A DNA stretch of 64,000 nucleotides from Saprospiraceae bacterium (GCA_028285545.1 JANQPA010000128.1:62001-126000), one strand, 5' to 3'. Positions 8,591 through 17,877 are shown, counted from the stretch's first letter. Notes: generated by a model not told the origin, from the sequence alone. Translations and numbers: made by a program.

Positions 8591-9142
8591 ATGAAAGGAA
8601 AAAATAAGCAAATATGGCTGGAAAAAGGGTATCAAATGATATCCGAAAATGGTTTTACAAAAGTAAATGTGGAATCTATCGCTCGAGCTGTCAATAAGAA
8701 TAAATCTTCCTTTTATTATTATTTTGGAGACTGGGAAGGCTTTGAGGATTCTTTATTAGAATATCATCTAAGTTTAGCAGAAGAATTTGCACTAGAGATC
8801 CGCAATTGTCAGAGTATCATCCCTGGTATGGTGGATATATTCCTTGATTATAAAACGGATATATTTTTTCACAAACAGCTTAGGATTAACAGGGATAAAC
8901 CTCAGTTTAAAAAATGCTTTGAATCCGTATTTAACATTTTTGAAAATGCCATCCTCGAAACATGGAAGTCCTTTCTAATGTTGGAGGACCAATCTTTTTT
9001 GGCCGCTAAAATCCTTGCCTTATTGAGTGAAAACTTTTTGCTCAAAATCACTTATGAAAATTATACCTACCAATGGATGTATAATTACCTCCTGGATGTA
9101 GCCCAATTATTAGAGGAAATCAATTCTAAATCAAGAAACTAA
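8591..9142 (+). CDS. TetR-family transcriptional regulator
   Basis: 183 residues. The N-terminal 50 residues carry the TetR helix-turn-helix (GYQMISENGFTKVNVESIARAV..KSSFYYYFGDW pattern), followed by an all-helical ligand/dimer domain. It is the nearest regulator to the desaturase fusion that begins 264 bp downstream on the same strand, and TetR proteins commonly control lipid-desaturation or redox genes. Three hairpins lie between them, so they are separate transcripts. The ligand is unknown. Confidence 0.88.
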   Translation: MKGKNKQIWLEKGYQMISENGFTKVNVESIARAVNKNKSSFYYYFGDWEGFEDSLLEYHLSLAEEFALEIRNCQSIIPGMVDIFLDYKTDIFFHKQLRINRDKPQFKKCFESVFNIFENAILETWKSFLMLEDQSFLAAKILALLSENFLLKITYENYTYQWMYNYLLDVAQLLEEINSKSRN

Positions 9143-9155
9143 ATAAGCGATAGAG

Positions 9156-9210
9156 GGCGGCTCATAACTTCTACCTGTCGGTAGACAGGCGTTCCTCGTT
9201 CTGAGCCGCC
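9156..9210. repeat. Nested hairpin repeat containing CCTGTCGGTAGACAGG
   Basis: The outer stem GGCGGCTCA/TGAGCCGCC (9156-9164 with 9202-9210) encloses an inner stem CCTGTC/GACAGG (9174-9179 with 9184-9189). The inner core resembles the sequence at 46090-46106, so it is probably a dispersed palindromic repeat and not a simple terminator. Confidence 0.6.
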
Positions 9211-9223
9211 AAATGATTTTCTT

Positions 9224-9280
9224 TTTGAGGTGTAATTTTTAAGGGGAAATGGAATTTCCCCTTAAAAATTACACCTCAAA
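9224..9280. terminator. Long perfect hairpin, 27-bp arms
   Basis: Arms 9224-9250 and 9254-9280 are perfectly complementary with the 3-base loop GGA. The stem includes AAGGGG/CCCCTT and A/T tracts. It follows the TetR gene and probably blocks read-through in either direction. Confidence 0.7.
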
Positions 9281-9283
9281 GAA

Positions 9284-9334
9284 ATAATAAAGGCTGGCGA
9301 ATCCGCCTGAGGCGGATGAGACAGCCTTTATTAT
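9284..9334. repeat. Nested hairpin with CCGCCTGAGGCGG core
   Basis: The outer 13-bp stem is 9284-9296 with 9322-9334. The inner stem is ATCCGCCT/AGGCGGAT with a one-base loop at 9309. It lies immediately after the long hairpin and before the desaturase gene, and is either a terminator or a palindromic repeat. Confidence 0.6.
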
Positions 9335-9406
9335 ATTGATTAAACGCTATCGTCTATAATTTCAATCTTATTTGTGCCAATTTTGAGCCAAATAAAGAAA
9401 TCAGGC

Positions 9407-11302
9407 ATGAGTATCACATCCAATAGCCAAGTCAGGGAAGTCATCCATCAGGTAGTGAATGATCCAGATTACAAGCAAGTTTCCTATGTACCCTTCATTT
9501 CTTTTCATCAATTGATGCTTATTTTTATAGCCTATGGAGGAGTATTGGGAGGTATGTGGATGCTAATTTATGGAGGATTCTCCCTGTGGATCGTTTATCC
9601 TATAATGATATTTAGCTTTTATACTGCCTTTACTCCCTTGCATGATTCAACCCACAGAGCAGTATCTTCCAATAATTTATTGAATGATATTTTGGGAACT
9701 ATTTCAGGCTCCATACTTTTCCCCCTTTCCAATGCTGTCGGCTACCGCTATCTTCATTTAGCTCATCACAGATACGTGGGGGATAAAAATTTAGACCCAG
9801 ATGAACCCTTGGTGGCTATCCCAACAAAATATTTCCCACTGGGATATCTTTCCCTTTTTTTTCCTGATTTCATATGGACACATTGGCTAATATTCAAAGC
9901 ATGGCAGAGAACACCGGTCAAAACCAGGGTTAATGTACTCTCCATGATTTTAGGAAATATTCTTTTTCATGTGTTGTTTTTAGTTAGCCCAATAGGGTAT
10001 GAGTATTTCATTATATTTTTTATTCCTAATCGGATAGCCATCGCTTATACAGCCTTAACATTTGCTCACACTCCGCACCCGGAGGGTTTAAAATGGAATA
10101 AGCTCCCTTTTCATGCAACCTTTAGCTTAACAGGGAGTAAATATTTCCTATGGTCTTTGTATGGTCAAAAACATCATGCCATGCATCATTTTCTTCCACA
10201 CATACCCTGGTATAAATATTTCAAGGTATGGGACTTGGCAAACGGAACCTTTCGCAAACAAAATATTCCAGAAAAACATGTTTTCTCAAAACCTGACCTG
10301 CATTATAAGGAAGGTGTTCTTAAACAATTAAGCAATAAGGATAAGACAACTTTATTGGTAAAAGTTACATCCGTTGAAGAGGTTGGTAAAAATGTAAAAT
10401 CCTTTGTGTTTACCTCCGCAGATGGTAATCAACCCTTACCCGAATTCACAGCCGGTTCGCATATTAAAATTCATTTGCCAAGCGGAAAAATAAGGGCTTA
10501 CTCCATTGTAAATCCATCTTATGAGAAAAATAAATATCAAATAGCAGTAAAACTTGAACCCAATGGAATGGGCGGTTCAAAGGAAATGCATGAGGGAATT
10601 TCTGTAGGAAAAACTTTAGAAATATCTTATCCCAGCAACAATTTTGTTTTATATGAAAATGTGAAAAAATACATTCTATTAGGCGGAGGGATTGGCATTA
10701 CCCCATTGCTTTCCATATCTCATCGCTTAACAGAAATTGAAAAATACTTCGAACTGCATATTTGTATCAAATCCGAAGAGAACCTGCCTTTTCAATATGA
10801 ATTAAGGAATTGGACCTTTGCACCCAATGTTGAAATTCATATAGACAAGGCAGGCAAATCATCTATGGATATCAATAGGGTTTTAGCTAATCCGGATAAA
10901 GACACCCTAATTTATGCATGCGGTCCCTCAGGTTTTAATAAATGGATAAAACAAAGTGCCCTTAACTTGGGCTGGGGAAATAACCAGATTAAACAAGAAG
11001 TTTTTTCAATGGATCAGGCTGAAACATCAGCTCCCAAAGAATTTCGATTAGTCCTTAACAAAAGTGGGAAATCCCTTATCGTAAAAAAAGAAGAAACAAT
11101 TATTGATGCCCTTCACCTAAATAACATCAAAGTTCCTTACTCCTGTCTTCAAGGTACTTGCGGAACTTGCATTACAAAGGTAATTAAAGGCAAAATAGAC
11201 CATAGAGACGCTGTGTTGAGTGAGGAAGAAAAAAGCGAAAATGATAAAATGTGCATTTGTGTTTCCAGAGCGAAAGATGATATGCTGATTGTGGATATTT
11301 AA
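9407..11302 (+). CDS. Fatty-acid desaturase fused to flavin reductase and 2Fe-2S ferredoxin
   Basis: 631 residues from ATG 9407; a GTG-initiated extension from 9374 is possible. The N-terminal half is a membrane di-iron desaturase/hydroxylase with several TM helices and three His boxes: HDSTH from 79, HLAHH from 117 and HHAMHH from 256. Residues about 325-540 form a ferredoxin-reductase unit with an RAYS FAD motif from 363, a GGGIGITP nucleotide motif from 426 and YACGPSGF. The C-terminus is a plant-type 2Fe-2S domain with Cys580, 585, 588 and 618 (Cys616 is nearby). One chain can therefore carry electrons from NAD(P)H through FAD and 2Fe-2S to the di-iron site. The substrate is probably an acyl chain or other hydrophobic C-H bond. 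Confidence 0.9.
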   Translation: MSITSNSQVREVIHQVVNDPDYKQVSYVPFISFHQLMLIFIAYGGVLGGMWMLIYGGFSLWIVYPIMIFSFYTAFTPLHDSTHRAVSSNNLLNDILGTISGSILFPLSNAVGYRYLHLAHHRYVGDKNLDPDEPLVAIPTKYFPLGYLSLFFPDFIWTHWLIFKAWQRTPVKTRVNVLSMILGNILFHVLFLVSPIGYEYFIIFFIPNRIAIAYTALTFAHTPHPEGLKWNKLPFHATFSLTGSKYFLWSLYGQKHHAMHHFLPHIPWYKYFKVWDLANGTFRKQNIPEKHVFSKPDLHYKEGVLKQLSNKDKTTLLVKVTSVEEVGKNVKSFVFTSADGNQPLPEFTAGSHIKIHLPSGKIRAYSIVNPSYEKNKYQIAVKLEPNGMGGSKEMHEGISVGKTLEISYPSNNFVLYENVKKYILLGGGIGITPLLSISHRLTEIEKYFELHICIKSEENLPFQYELRNWTFAPNVEIHIDKAGKSSMDINRVLANPDKDTLIYACGPSGFNKWIKQSALNLGWGNNQIKQEVFSMDQAETSAPKEFRLVLNKSGKSLIVKKEETIIDALHLNNIKVPYSCLQGTCGTCITKVIKGKIDHRDAVLSEEEKSENDKMCICVSRAKDDMLIVDI

Positions 11303-11368
11303 AGCCTGTATCAAACCTTATTTCCAGCTAATTTTTTAAGCCTCCTATAGCTTGAGATTTTATTTTTC

Positions 11369-11399
11369 TTGATTTTATTTGATATATCAATTATATTTG
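11369..11399 (+). promoter_or_regulatory. Promoter with palindromic operator for the MarR gene
   Basis: TTG (11369-11371) and TATATTTG (11392-11399) are spaced 20 bp apart, matching the Bacteroidota sigma-factor pattern. Between them is the perfect 12-bp palindrome TTGATATATCAA (11379-11390), a good MarR operator candidate. The start codon lies 18 bp downstream. Autoregulation is inferred. Confidence 0.65.
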
Positions 11400-11416
11400 T
11401 ATCAAATAAATTGGTT

Positions 11417-11857
11417 ATGGACATAAAAAACCCAACAGGAACAGTTCTTTACTTAATAGAACAGGCTATTAAAGACTACCGAAAATTTTCCCAAAAAAAC
11501 ATCAACAAGGTTATAGAAGATATCACTGTAGACCAATGCCTGGTATTAATCATTCTTAATAAAAAGACCGTTTCTTCTCAAAAGGACATTGCAAAATTGA
11601 TCAATAAAGATTACGCCTCCATTACTCGAATGATTGAGTTAATGGTGAAAAAAGATTACCTCAAAAGAAGCATCAAGCCATCCGATAGACGAAAATTTGA
11701 TCTGGAAACCTCTGCGAAGGGAAAAAAGGCATTAGAACTGCTCACTCCAAAAATTAATGAAAATAGAGAAACCGCCTTAAAAGGCCTCTCCAGTGAAGAG
11801 CTCCTCCAACTTGAAACCATCCTCCAAAAAATTATTTCAAATTGCAAATCTGAATAA
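11417..11857 (+). CDS. MarR-family transcriptional regulator
   Basis: 146 residues from ATG 11417; a longer TTG-initiated frame at 11369 would run through the promoter. It has the winged-helix MarR pattern: TVDQCLVLIILNKKTVSSQKD...ASITRMIELMVKKDYLKR, then the wing SDRRKFD. It forms a dimer that usually represses until a small ligand binds. The next gene starts 1 bp after its stop, so it is co-expressed with the serine hydrolase. The operator candidate lies in its own promoter. Confidence 0.9.
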   Translation: MDIKNPTGTVLYLIEQAIKDYRKFSQKNINKVIEDITVDQCLVLIILNKKTVSSQKDIAKLINKDYASITRMIELMVKKDYLKRSIKPSDRRKFDLETSAKGKKALELLTPKINENRETALKGLSSEELLQLETILQKIISNCKSE

Positions 11858-11858
11858 T

Positions 11859-13166
11859 ATGAAACTATGGAAAATAATTGGGTGCCTCCTTTTGATCTCC
11901 AGTTGCACTCAAAATAAATTGAACATTCAATTAGAAAAATACATGGATGCTCAAGCGGACATCAATAATTTTTCAGGTACCGTTATGGTAACCAAAAACG
12001 ACTCTATTCTACTAAAAAAATCATACGGCTTTGCAGATTACGAATGGGAAATAGAAAATACCATTGACACAAAATTTAGTTTGGCTTCCGTATCTAAACA
12101 GTTTACAGCTGTGGCAATTTTGCAGTTAGCAGAAAAAAATAAACTTTCTCTTGACGACAAATTATCAAAATACTATCCAGATTTTCCTAAAGGAGATTTG
12201 ATTAGCCTCAAAATGTTGTTAAGCCATAATTCAGGGATTGGTAATGATGTGGATGACCTCTTTTCATCAAATAAAACGGTAAAACAGGATTCTGTGGTAA
12301 AATATATTATGCAAAAGCCATTATTGTTTGAACCAGGCACACAAACCTCCTATAGTAATACAGCCTACTATTTGCTGACCACCATAATTGAAAAGGCCTC
12401 TAAACAGTCTTTTGCTGCCTATATGAACGAGCACTTATTTGAGAAAGCACAAATGACCAGTTCGGGTATCAGCAGCAATGATGCTATAGTATCCAAAATG
12501 GCCAAACCTTATTATCACAAACAAGCCAGATTCATTAAAAACCCCTATTCTAATTGGAATTATAACATTGGTCTTGACGGAGTGTATTCAACCATAGAAG
12601 ATTTGTACTTATGGAACAAACATCTTTTTGATGATACCACCTTACTTTCTGAAGAATCAAAGAAGTTGATGTTCACCTCCTATAATGAACATGATTTTGG
12701 CTATGGTGTCCTGGTGAATCCATTTTATAACCACAATCATAATTTAGTAGGCCATGATGGAGGTTTTTTTGGCACCCAAACTTCCTTCAATAGATTTACG
12801 GACGATAATGTTTTTGTAACGGTTTTATCAAATAATGAATCTCCTTCCTATTTAATTGCCTACGGACTGGCTGCCATCGTTTTTGGAAAACAAGTAGAGT
12901 TACCTTACGAGCATATTGCCATACAAATTGACCCCAAAGTCTACGATGAATATGTGGGGGAATATGAAGGCATAAAAATTCATCAGAAGGATGGTAAATT
13001 ATTTTACTCTGATTTTGACATAGAATTGATCCCCGAATCTCCAAGCAAATTTTTCCGATCAGATAATGATGATAGGACCATCGAATTTATCAAAAACAAA
13101 AAGGGGAAAATTTTTCAAATAATACTTACAAAAGCTGGGGTAAGAGAAGTGAAAAATAAAGATTAA
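11859..13166 (+). CDS. Serine hydrolase lipoprotein, class C beta-lactamase/AmpH-like
   Basis: About 435 residues from ATG 11859, one base after the MarR stop. The signal peptide ends in the lipobox ISSC, so it is a lipoprotein of the cell envelope. The beta-lactamase fold shows SVSK (Ser-x-x-Lys nucleophile motif), YSN in SYSNTAYY, and HDGGF as the third motif. The C-terminal about 80 residues form a separate small domain. Members hydrolyse peptidoglycan peptides, esters or D-amino-acid peptides. Antibiotic resistance cannot be inferred from sequence. Confidence 0.87.
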   Translation: MKLWKIIGCLLLISSCTQNKLNIQLEKYMDAQADINNFSGTVMVTKNDSILLKKSYGFADYEWEIENTIDTKFSLASVSKQFTAVAILQLAEKNKLSLDDKLSKYYPDFPKGDLISLKMLLSHNSGIGNDVDDLFSSNKTVKQDSVVKYIMQKPLLFEPGTQTSYSNTAYYLLTTIIEKASKQSFAAYMNEHLFEKAQMTSSGISSNDAIVSKMAKPYYHKQARFIKNPYSNWNYNIGLDGVYSTIEDLYLWNKHLFDDTTLLSEESKKLMFTSYNEHDFGYGVLVNPFYNHNHNLVGHDGGFFGTQTSFNRFTDDNVFVTVLSNNESPSYLIAYGLAAIVFGKQVELPYEHIAIQIDPKVYDEYVGEYEGIKIHQKDGKLFYSDFDIELIPESPSKFFRSDNDDRTIEFIKNKKGKIFQIILTKAGVREVKNKD

Positions 13167-13275
13167 GTGAAAAGAATCCTGTACATGGAGCACGCAAAAG
13201 TTAAAATGTCAGTAACTTCCCTTCTATAGGCATTACATTTAGCTAAACATTAATTGCCATGCTAAAAAAGTTAAA

Positions 13276-14400
13276 ATGAAAACATTTATTACTATAGTAT
13301 TGCTAGTCTTAAGCTCTTTTACTCTGCTAGGCCAAGAGAATCCAAGAGCTAGAGATCTTGGAATCCCTTTTGAAGGACTACCTGGGAATTATAATGCCAT
13401 CACAGATGTAGAAGGTGTATTAGTAGGTCATACAACCATAATTAAAAATTCTGATAATAAAGCCATTAGGACTGGGGTAACAGCCATTCTTCCAAATAAA
13501 AACCTTTATGACTTTGATGCTTCTACCTATGTTTTTAATGGAGATGGAGAAATTTCGGGAGCTGTTTTTGCTGAGGAATTTGGTTATTTGAGATCACCAA
13601 TAATGTTAACAGGAACAGGAAGCAATGGAACCGTTTATACTTCTGTTATAAAATGGTCGATTGATAGTTTACAAAAACCCATTTTTATACCTGTAATTGC
13701 TGATACATGGGATGCTTATTTAAGCAATTTTAAGTTATTTCCTGTCAAGGAAGACCACGTTTATTCAGCATTGAATAATGCCCGTACCGGAAAAGTTGAA
13801 GAAGGGAATGTTGGTGGAGGAACTGGAATGATTTGCTACGACTTTAAGGCAGGCATTGGTACATCCTCAAGGGTCCTAACCAAAAAAGAGGGAGGATATA
13901 CAGTTGGTGTCTTAGTTCAAACAAATCAGGGGTATAGAGAAGAACTAATAATATCTGGAGTACCTGTTGGTAAGGAAATTAAAGATCCATTACCAGTTAT
14001 CAAGAACAATGAAGATGGCGATGGCTCAATAATTATTGTGCTTGCAACTGACGCCCCTGTATCTACACACATTTTAAAAGGAATGGCCAAACGAGCAACT
14101 TTTGGGTTGGCAAGAACAGGTAGTATGGGCAGCCCTTTTTCTGGAGACATCATTATTGCCTTTAGCACACAAAAAACAGAATGGTCAAAAGATTCACCGT
14201 ATAAAAGAATAAACGCAGAATTTTTAGATCAGTATGAAGCCGAACCACTTTATAAAGCAGCAATTCAAGCAACAGAGGAAGCCATTATAAACTCACTAAT
14301 TGCAGGGAAAACAATGACGGGAATAAATGGAAATACTGTTTATAGTATTTCACATAATAAATTAATTGAGGTAATGAAAAAGTACAATCGAATAAAATAA
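13276..14400 (+). CDS. P1-family (DmpA/BapA) aminopeptidase, exported
   Basis: 374 residues with a signal peptide (first 19 residues). It has family landmarks RARDLGIPFEGLPGNYNAITDVEGVLVGH in part, NVGGGTGM and the self-processing site GDGSIII, with Gly250-Ser251 as predicted cleavage point and nucleophile, one residue from the DmpA numbering. The precursor would cut itself into alpha and beta chains and remove N-terminal residues (D/L-amino-acid or beta-peptide substrates) in the periplasm. It is followed after 30 bp by the PL6 lyase, and the two may be co-transcribed. Confidence 0.92.
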   Translation: MKTFITIVLLVLSSFTLLGQENPRARDLGIPFEGLPGNYNAITDVEGVLVGHTTIIKNSDNKAIRTGVTAILPNKNLYDFDASTYVFNGDGEISGAVFAEEFGYLRSPIMLTGTGSNGTVYTSVIKWSIDSLQKPIFIPVIADTWDAYLSNFKLFPVKEDHVYSALNNARTGKVEEGNVGGGTGMICYDFKAGIGTSSRVLTKKEGGYTVGVLVQTNQGYREELIISGVPVGKEIKDPLPVIKNNEDGDGSIIIVLATDAPVSTHILKGMAKRATFGLARTGSMGSPFSGDIIIAFSTQKTEWSKDSPYKRINAEFLDQYEAEPLYKAAIQATEEAIINSLIAGKTMTGINGNTVYSISHNKLIEVMKKYNRIK

Positions 14401-14429
14401 TAAAAACAACCAATACAACACAAGAGTCA

Positions 14430-16133
14430 ATGAGATTAAAGCCAATCCCAAGCATAATTACCTTATGCCTATTGCTTTCTTCAATCAACCTGAAGAGCGA
14501 AGTGATTTATGTGAGTTCTCAACAAGAATTTGATGAAGCACATGATCGCTCCACAATGAATGATTCGATCATTTGGCGGTCTGGTACGTATTCAGATATC
14601 TTTATGGACATAGATAAAGATCACCTTTTTATCGCAGCAGAGAATTTGGGAAGGGTCATTTTCACTGGAGCATCAAGAGTGGATATAACAGGTGATTACA
14701 TTACTTTGCAGGGCTTCCAGTTTTTGGATGGAGATATTGGGACAAGAGATGTCATCAACACCAGAGGGAGTTATAATATTTTTACTCAAATCAACATCAG
14801 AGCCTATACTTGCTATAAGTATTTAAGGGTACGGGAAGAGAGTCAATTCGTCGAAATCACCTATTGCAATTTCGAAAACAGACTCAACCTGGATGATCAA
14901 AATATTCTATCCATACTTGTTGATGAGAACAATCCTGGCTATCACAAAATACAATACTGTTCTTTTAAAAACTTTGATGGAACTGGAAACGATATGGGTA
15001 TTGAACCCATAAGAATTGGACTCAGCACACAAGCAGATCACATTAGCAGAACCTTAGTAGAATACTGTTATTTTACTCAGTGTGATGGTGATGGTGAACT
15101 CATTTCCAGCAAGGCAAGCCAAAATGTTTATCGATACAATACTTTTGAAAATAATCCAAAAGCCGAATTAGTACTTCGTCATGGTTCGGAAGCTATTGTA
15201 TATGGTAATTTCTTTTTGAATGGAAAAGGAGGAGTTAGAGTTAGAGAAGGACAGAACCATTATATCTATAATAATTATTTTTTCGAATTAGATGATCGGG
15301 CTATCTATCTCCAAAACGAAGATTCAGATCCTTTGGATAATATCAATATTGCCTTTAATACGGTAGTTGATTGCTCCGAGATAATCCTTGGCGGTGATGG
15401 CAACGATAAGCCCACCAATGTCACCTTTGCCAATAATATTTTTGCTGATCCTGATGATGAGCTGTTTGAAGACCCGACAGGAACAGAAACCTGGATTGGA
15501 AATATTTCATTTGGCAATCTCGGAATGCCCGTACCTGCGAACGGAATGACGATTACTGATCCACTGTTAGAAATGAACAGTGAAGGTTTTTGGGGTTTAG
15601 CTCAAAATAGTCCAGCAATAAATGCAGCACAAGCTAATTATGCTTTTCTCCCTGAATTTGAGAACATAGATGATATAGATACCGAAATGTTATTTGACCT
15701 AATGGGACAAAATCGCCCCGTGTTAATAGCAGAAAAAGATTTGGGTTGTAACGAATATCCACATAATACAGTTATTCAGCCGATTGCAACAGAAGAAAAT
15801 ACAGGACCAGGTTATAATACCTCTATAATATCAGATGTACAATCCAGACCAATCATTGTAAATGACCTTATCAAAATTAAGCCCAACCCTGTTACCGACG
15901 ACCTCAATATTTCTATTTTTAGTGATGCTAAAGCTGAGCTTAAGATGGACATCATGAGCCCAGAAGGCAGAATTATTAAGCCCCTTGCGAAAAACATCAT
16001 TAATCCAGGCACCCAAAACATAATAGAAAATATAGCCGATTTACCATCAGGAATATATTTCATCCGTGCCACCAGTCAAAATAAGCAATTAGGGGTTGAG
16101 AAGCTCCAAACCCTTAGATTTATTAAGCATTAA
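14430..16133 (+). CDS. PL6-family polysaccharide lyase (alginate lyase/chondroitinase B-like), T9SS-exported
   Basis: 567 residues: signal peptide 1-23, a right-handed parallel beta-helix of the chondroitinase-B/PL6 family at about 25-420, and a C-terminal T9SS type A sorting domain at about 485-567 (KPNPVTDDLNISIFS...LPSGIYFIRA). The catalytic pair is visible as Lys228 (SSKAS) and Arg250 (VLRHG), 22 residues apart, against Lys250/Arg271 in chondroitinase B. It cleaves uronic-acid polysaccharide by beta-elimination at the cell surface or outside. Alginate is the most likely substrate. No SusC/D pair or other alginate genes are adjacent. Confidence 0.9.
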   Translation: MRLKPIPSIITLCLLLSSINLKSEVIYVSSQQEFDEAHDRSTMNDSIIWRSGTYSDIFMDIDKDHLFIAAENLGRVIFTGASRVDITGDYITLQGFQFLDGDIGTRDVINTRGSYNIFTQINIRAYTCYKYLRVREESQFVEITYCNFENRLNLDDQNILSILVDENNPGYHKIQYCSFKNFDGTGNDMGIEPIRIGLSTQADHISRTLVEYCYFTQCDGDGELISSKASQNVYRYNTFENNPKAELVLRHGSEAIVYGNFFLNGKGGVRVREGQNHYIYNNYFFELDDRAIYLQNEDSDPLDNINIAFNTVVDCSEIILGGDGNDKPTNVTFANNIFADPDDELFEDPTGTETWIGNISFGNLGMPVPANGMTITDPLLEMNSEGFWGLAQNSPAINAAQANYAFLPEFENIDDIDTEMLFDLMGQNRPVLIAEKDLGCNEYPHNTVIQPIATEENTGPGYNTSIISDVQSRPIIVNDLIKIKPNPVTDDLNISIFSDAKAELKMDIMSPEGRIIKPLAKNIINPGTQNIIENIADLPSGIYFIRATSQNKQLGVEKLQTLRFIKH

Positions 16134-16210
16134 TAACTTATATTGCTAAAAATAATAGCCAAAGCTGAGGATTGGAGCAGAGAGAACCTTTCTTAAAATG
16201 TAATATTAGT

Positions 16211-17143
16211 ATGAAATATTTCTTTATTAACGTATTCCTATTTCTCATAGCTTTTTCCAGTTGTCAAACCAAGACCCAAAATCAAGAAGAGCAAACACCA
16301 GAACCCATGAAAAAAACCGGCAATGTCACTTTAGATGGAACAAAATTGACCTATAAAATAGAAGGTGAAGGCCCGGCTTGCCTGGTAGTAGCTTCTGATC
16401 CCGAATACTTTTCTCAAAACCTGAGAAATCATTTCCAGTTACATTTCGCGGATGCCCGATTTACAGCTGCTGAATATAATCCTATGAAAGTGGAGGATTA
16501 CACACTTGATCTTCTATTTGCAGATATGGACACCATGCGTGCGGCCATGGGTTTACAAAAGTTTTATGTAATGGGCCACTCTATTAATGGAATTCTGGCC
16601 CATGAATATGCTAAAAGATACCCTGAATACGTGCTAGGTGTAATTATGATTGGATCTCCAAGTACTTATAATACTCCGGCATTTACGGAAGCCTTACAAA
16701 ATTATTGGGCCAATGCTCCTGAAGAACGGCAAAGCTTATACCAAAAAAATATGAAAGCCCTTGAAAGCATCCAGGATAGTCTTTCTCAGGGTGAACTCCT
16801 TGTCAAGCAGATAGTGGCTCAAGGTCCCATGAGGTGGCACGATGCTCATTTTGACATGACGGAACACCTGCAAAGAGTGTCCTTCAACTGGGATTTAGCC
16901 AGTCATCTTTTTGGAACACTCTTTTCCAATTATGATATGTTTACTGCAGGGGAGGCTCCTGAAAAGCCAACTTTGGTAGCATTGGGCAAAAGTGATTATA
17001 TCGTCCCTCCCACGCTTTGGCTAGATCAATATGCTGATTTACCCAATTTGACCATTTCCGTTTTTGAAAAAAGTGGGCATACTCCACATTTCGAAGAAAG
17101 TGAGCTTTTTGATGAGCGATTGATGGAATGGGTTAATCAATAA
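16211..17143 (+). CDS. Alpha/beta hydrolase lipoprotein
   Basis: 310 residues from ATG 16211; the upstream TTG frame is not a sensible signal peptide. The lipobox FSSC gives a lipoprotein. The hydrolase core shows the elbow GHSING with the nucleophile Ser, LVALGKSDYIVPP with the acid region, and a C-terminal GHTPHFEE carrying the catalytic His. It resembles the proline-iminopeptidase/esterase group. The neighbours give no clue to the substrate. Confidence 0.85.
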   Translation: MKYFFINVFLFLIAFSSCQTKTQNQEEQTPEPMKKTGNVTLDGTKLTYKIEGEGPACLVVASDPEYFSQNLRNHFQLHFADARFTAAEYNPMKVEDYTLDLLFADMDTMRAAMGLQKFYVMGHSINGILAHEYAKRYPEYVLGVIMIGSPSTYNTPAFTEALQNYWANAPEERQSLYQKNMKALESIQDSLSQGELLVKQIVAQGPMRWHDAHFDMTEHLQRVSFNWDLASHLFGTLFSNYDMFTAGEAPEKPTLVALGKSDYIVPPTLWLDQYADLPNLTISVFEKSGHTPHFEESELFDERLMEWVNQ

Positions 17144-17305
17144 ATGGCTTATCATAGCTAGTCATGGCGGCACGATTTATGAGAAATAGTCATTTTTGAG
17201 AAAAAAAAGAGTGAATTCTGTAAAAGTTAATGAGATAGGTTAATCAATATAGATATCAATTAGTATTAACAGTGATTGTGCTTTTCTACAAAAAACATTT
17301 AAGTT

Positions 17306-17698
17306 ATGAAGAGCAAAATTCTAAATATATGCTTGATTCTTACCTCCCTTCTTGGGTATTTGGAGTGGGGAGACAATAAGGTTTTCCTCTTCCAAATGGA
17401 ATTCGATATAATATCAAAACTCTTTAGTGATCCAGTTTCGGTTCTCCATCCCTTTACTTTGCTCCCACTAATTGGACAGATATTACTTATTGTGAGTTTA
17501 TTTCAAAAAAAGCCAAGTAAAATACTGACCTTTTTAGGTTTAGGTGGAATAACTTTATTGCTATCCCTCATGTTTGCAATAGGAATTATGAATGGAAATT
17601 ATAAGATTTTGTTGTCAACTATTCCCTTTTTAACAACAGCAGTTTTGACCATAAGATATCATTGGAAAAATAGACAGGTAGTTGATAAATTACCTTGA
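17306..17698 (+). CDS. Small integral membrane protein of unknown function
   Basis: 130 residues with four hydrophobic helices (about 5-20, 48-66, 73-92, 100-118) and a basic C-terminal tail. It has no lipobox and no recognised family. It is a monocistronic gene with 162 bp upstream and 179 bp downstream holding nothing I recognise. Confidence 0.65.
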   Translation: MKSKILNICLILTSLLGYLEWGDNKVFLFQMEFDIISKLFSDPVSVLHPFTLLPLIGQILLIVSLFQKKPSKILTFLGLGGITLLLSLMFAIGIMNGNYKILLSTIPFLTTAVLTIRYHWKNRQVVDKLP

Positions 17699-17877
17699 AA
17701 TAGAAAATCAGATCCTTACCATTTCAATATTGATTACACTTAAAGAGACGAGGGGAACCAAAATTTCCCAAATAGACAATAGCCACACCCCTGCTCTTCC
17801 TAATCCCCGAATATTTTTCTCTGTTGGCAGTTAAATACCTATCTTAGAACTCAATCAACTCCCAAAATAACTCTAAA

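Noticed and set aside
9284-9334. attC or attI of an integron beside the desaturase
   Set aside because: The hairpin is perfectly nested and lacks AAC/GTT cores; it is better as a terminator or palindromic repeat.
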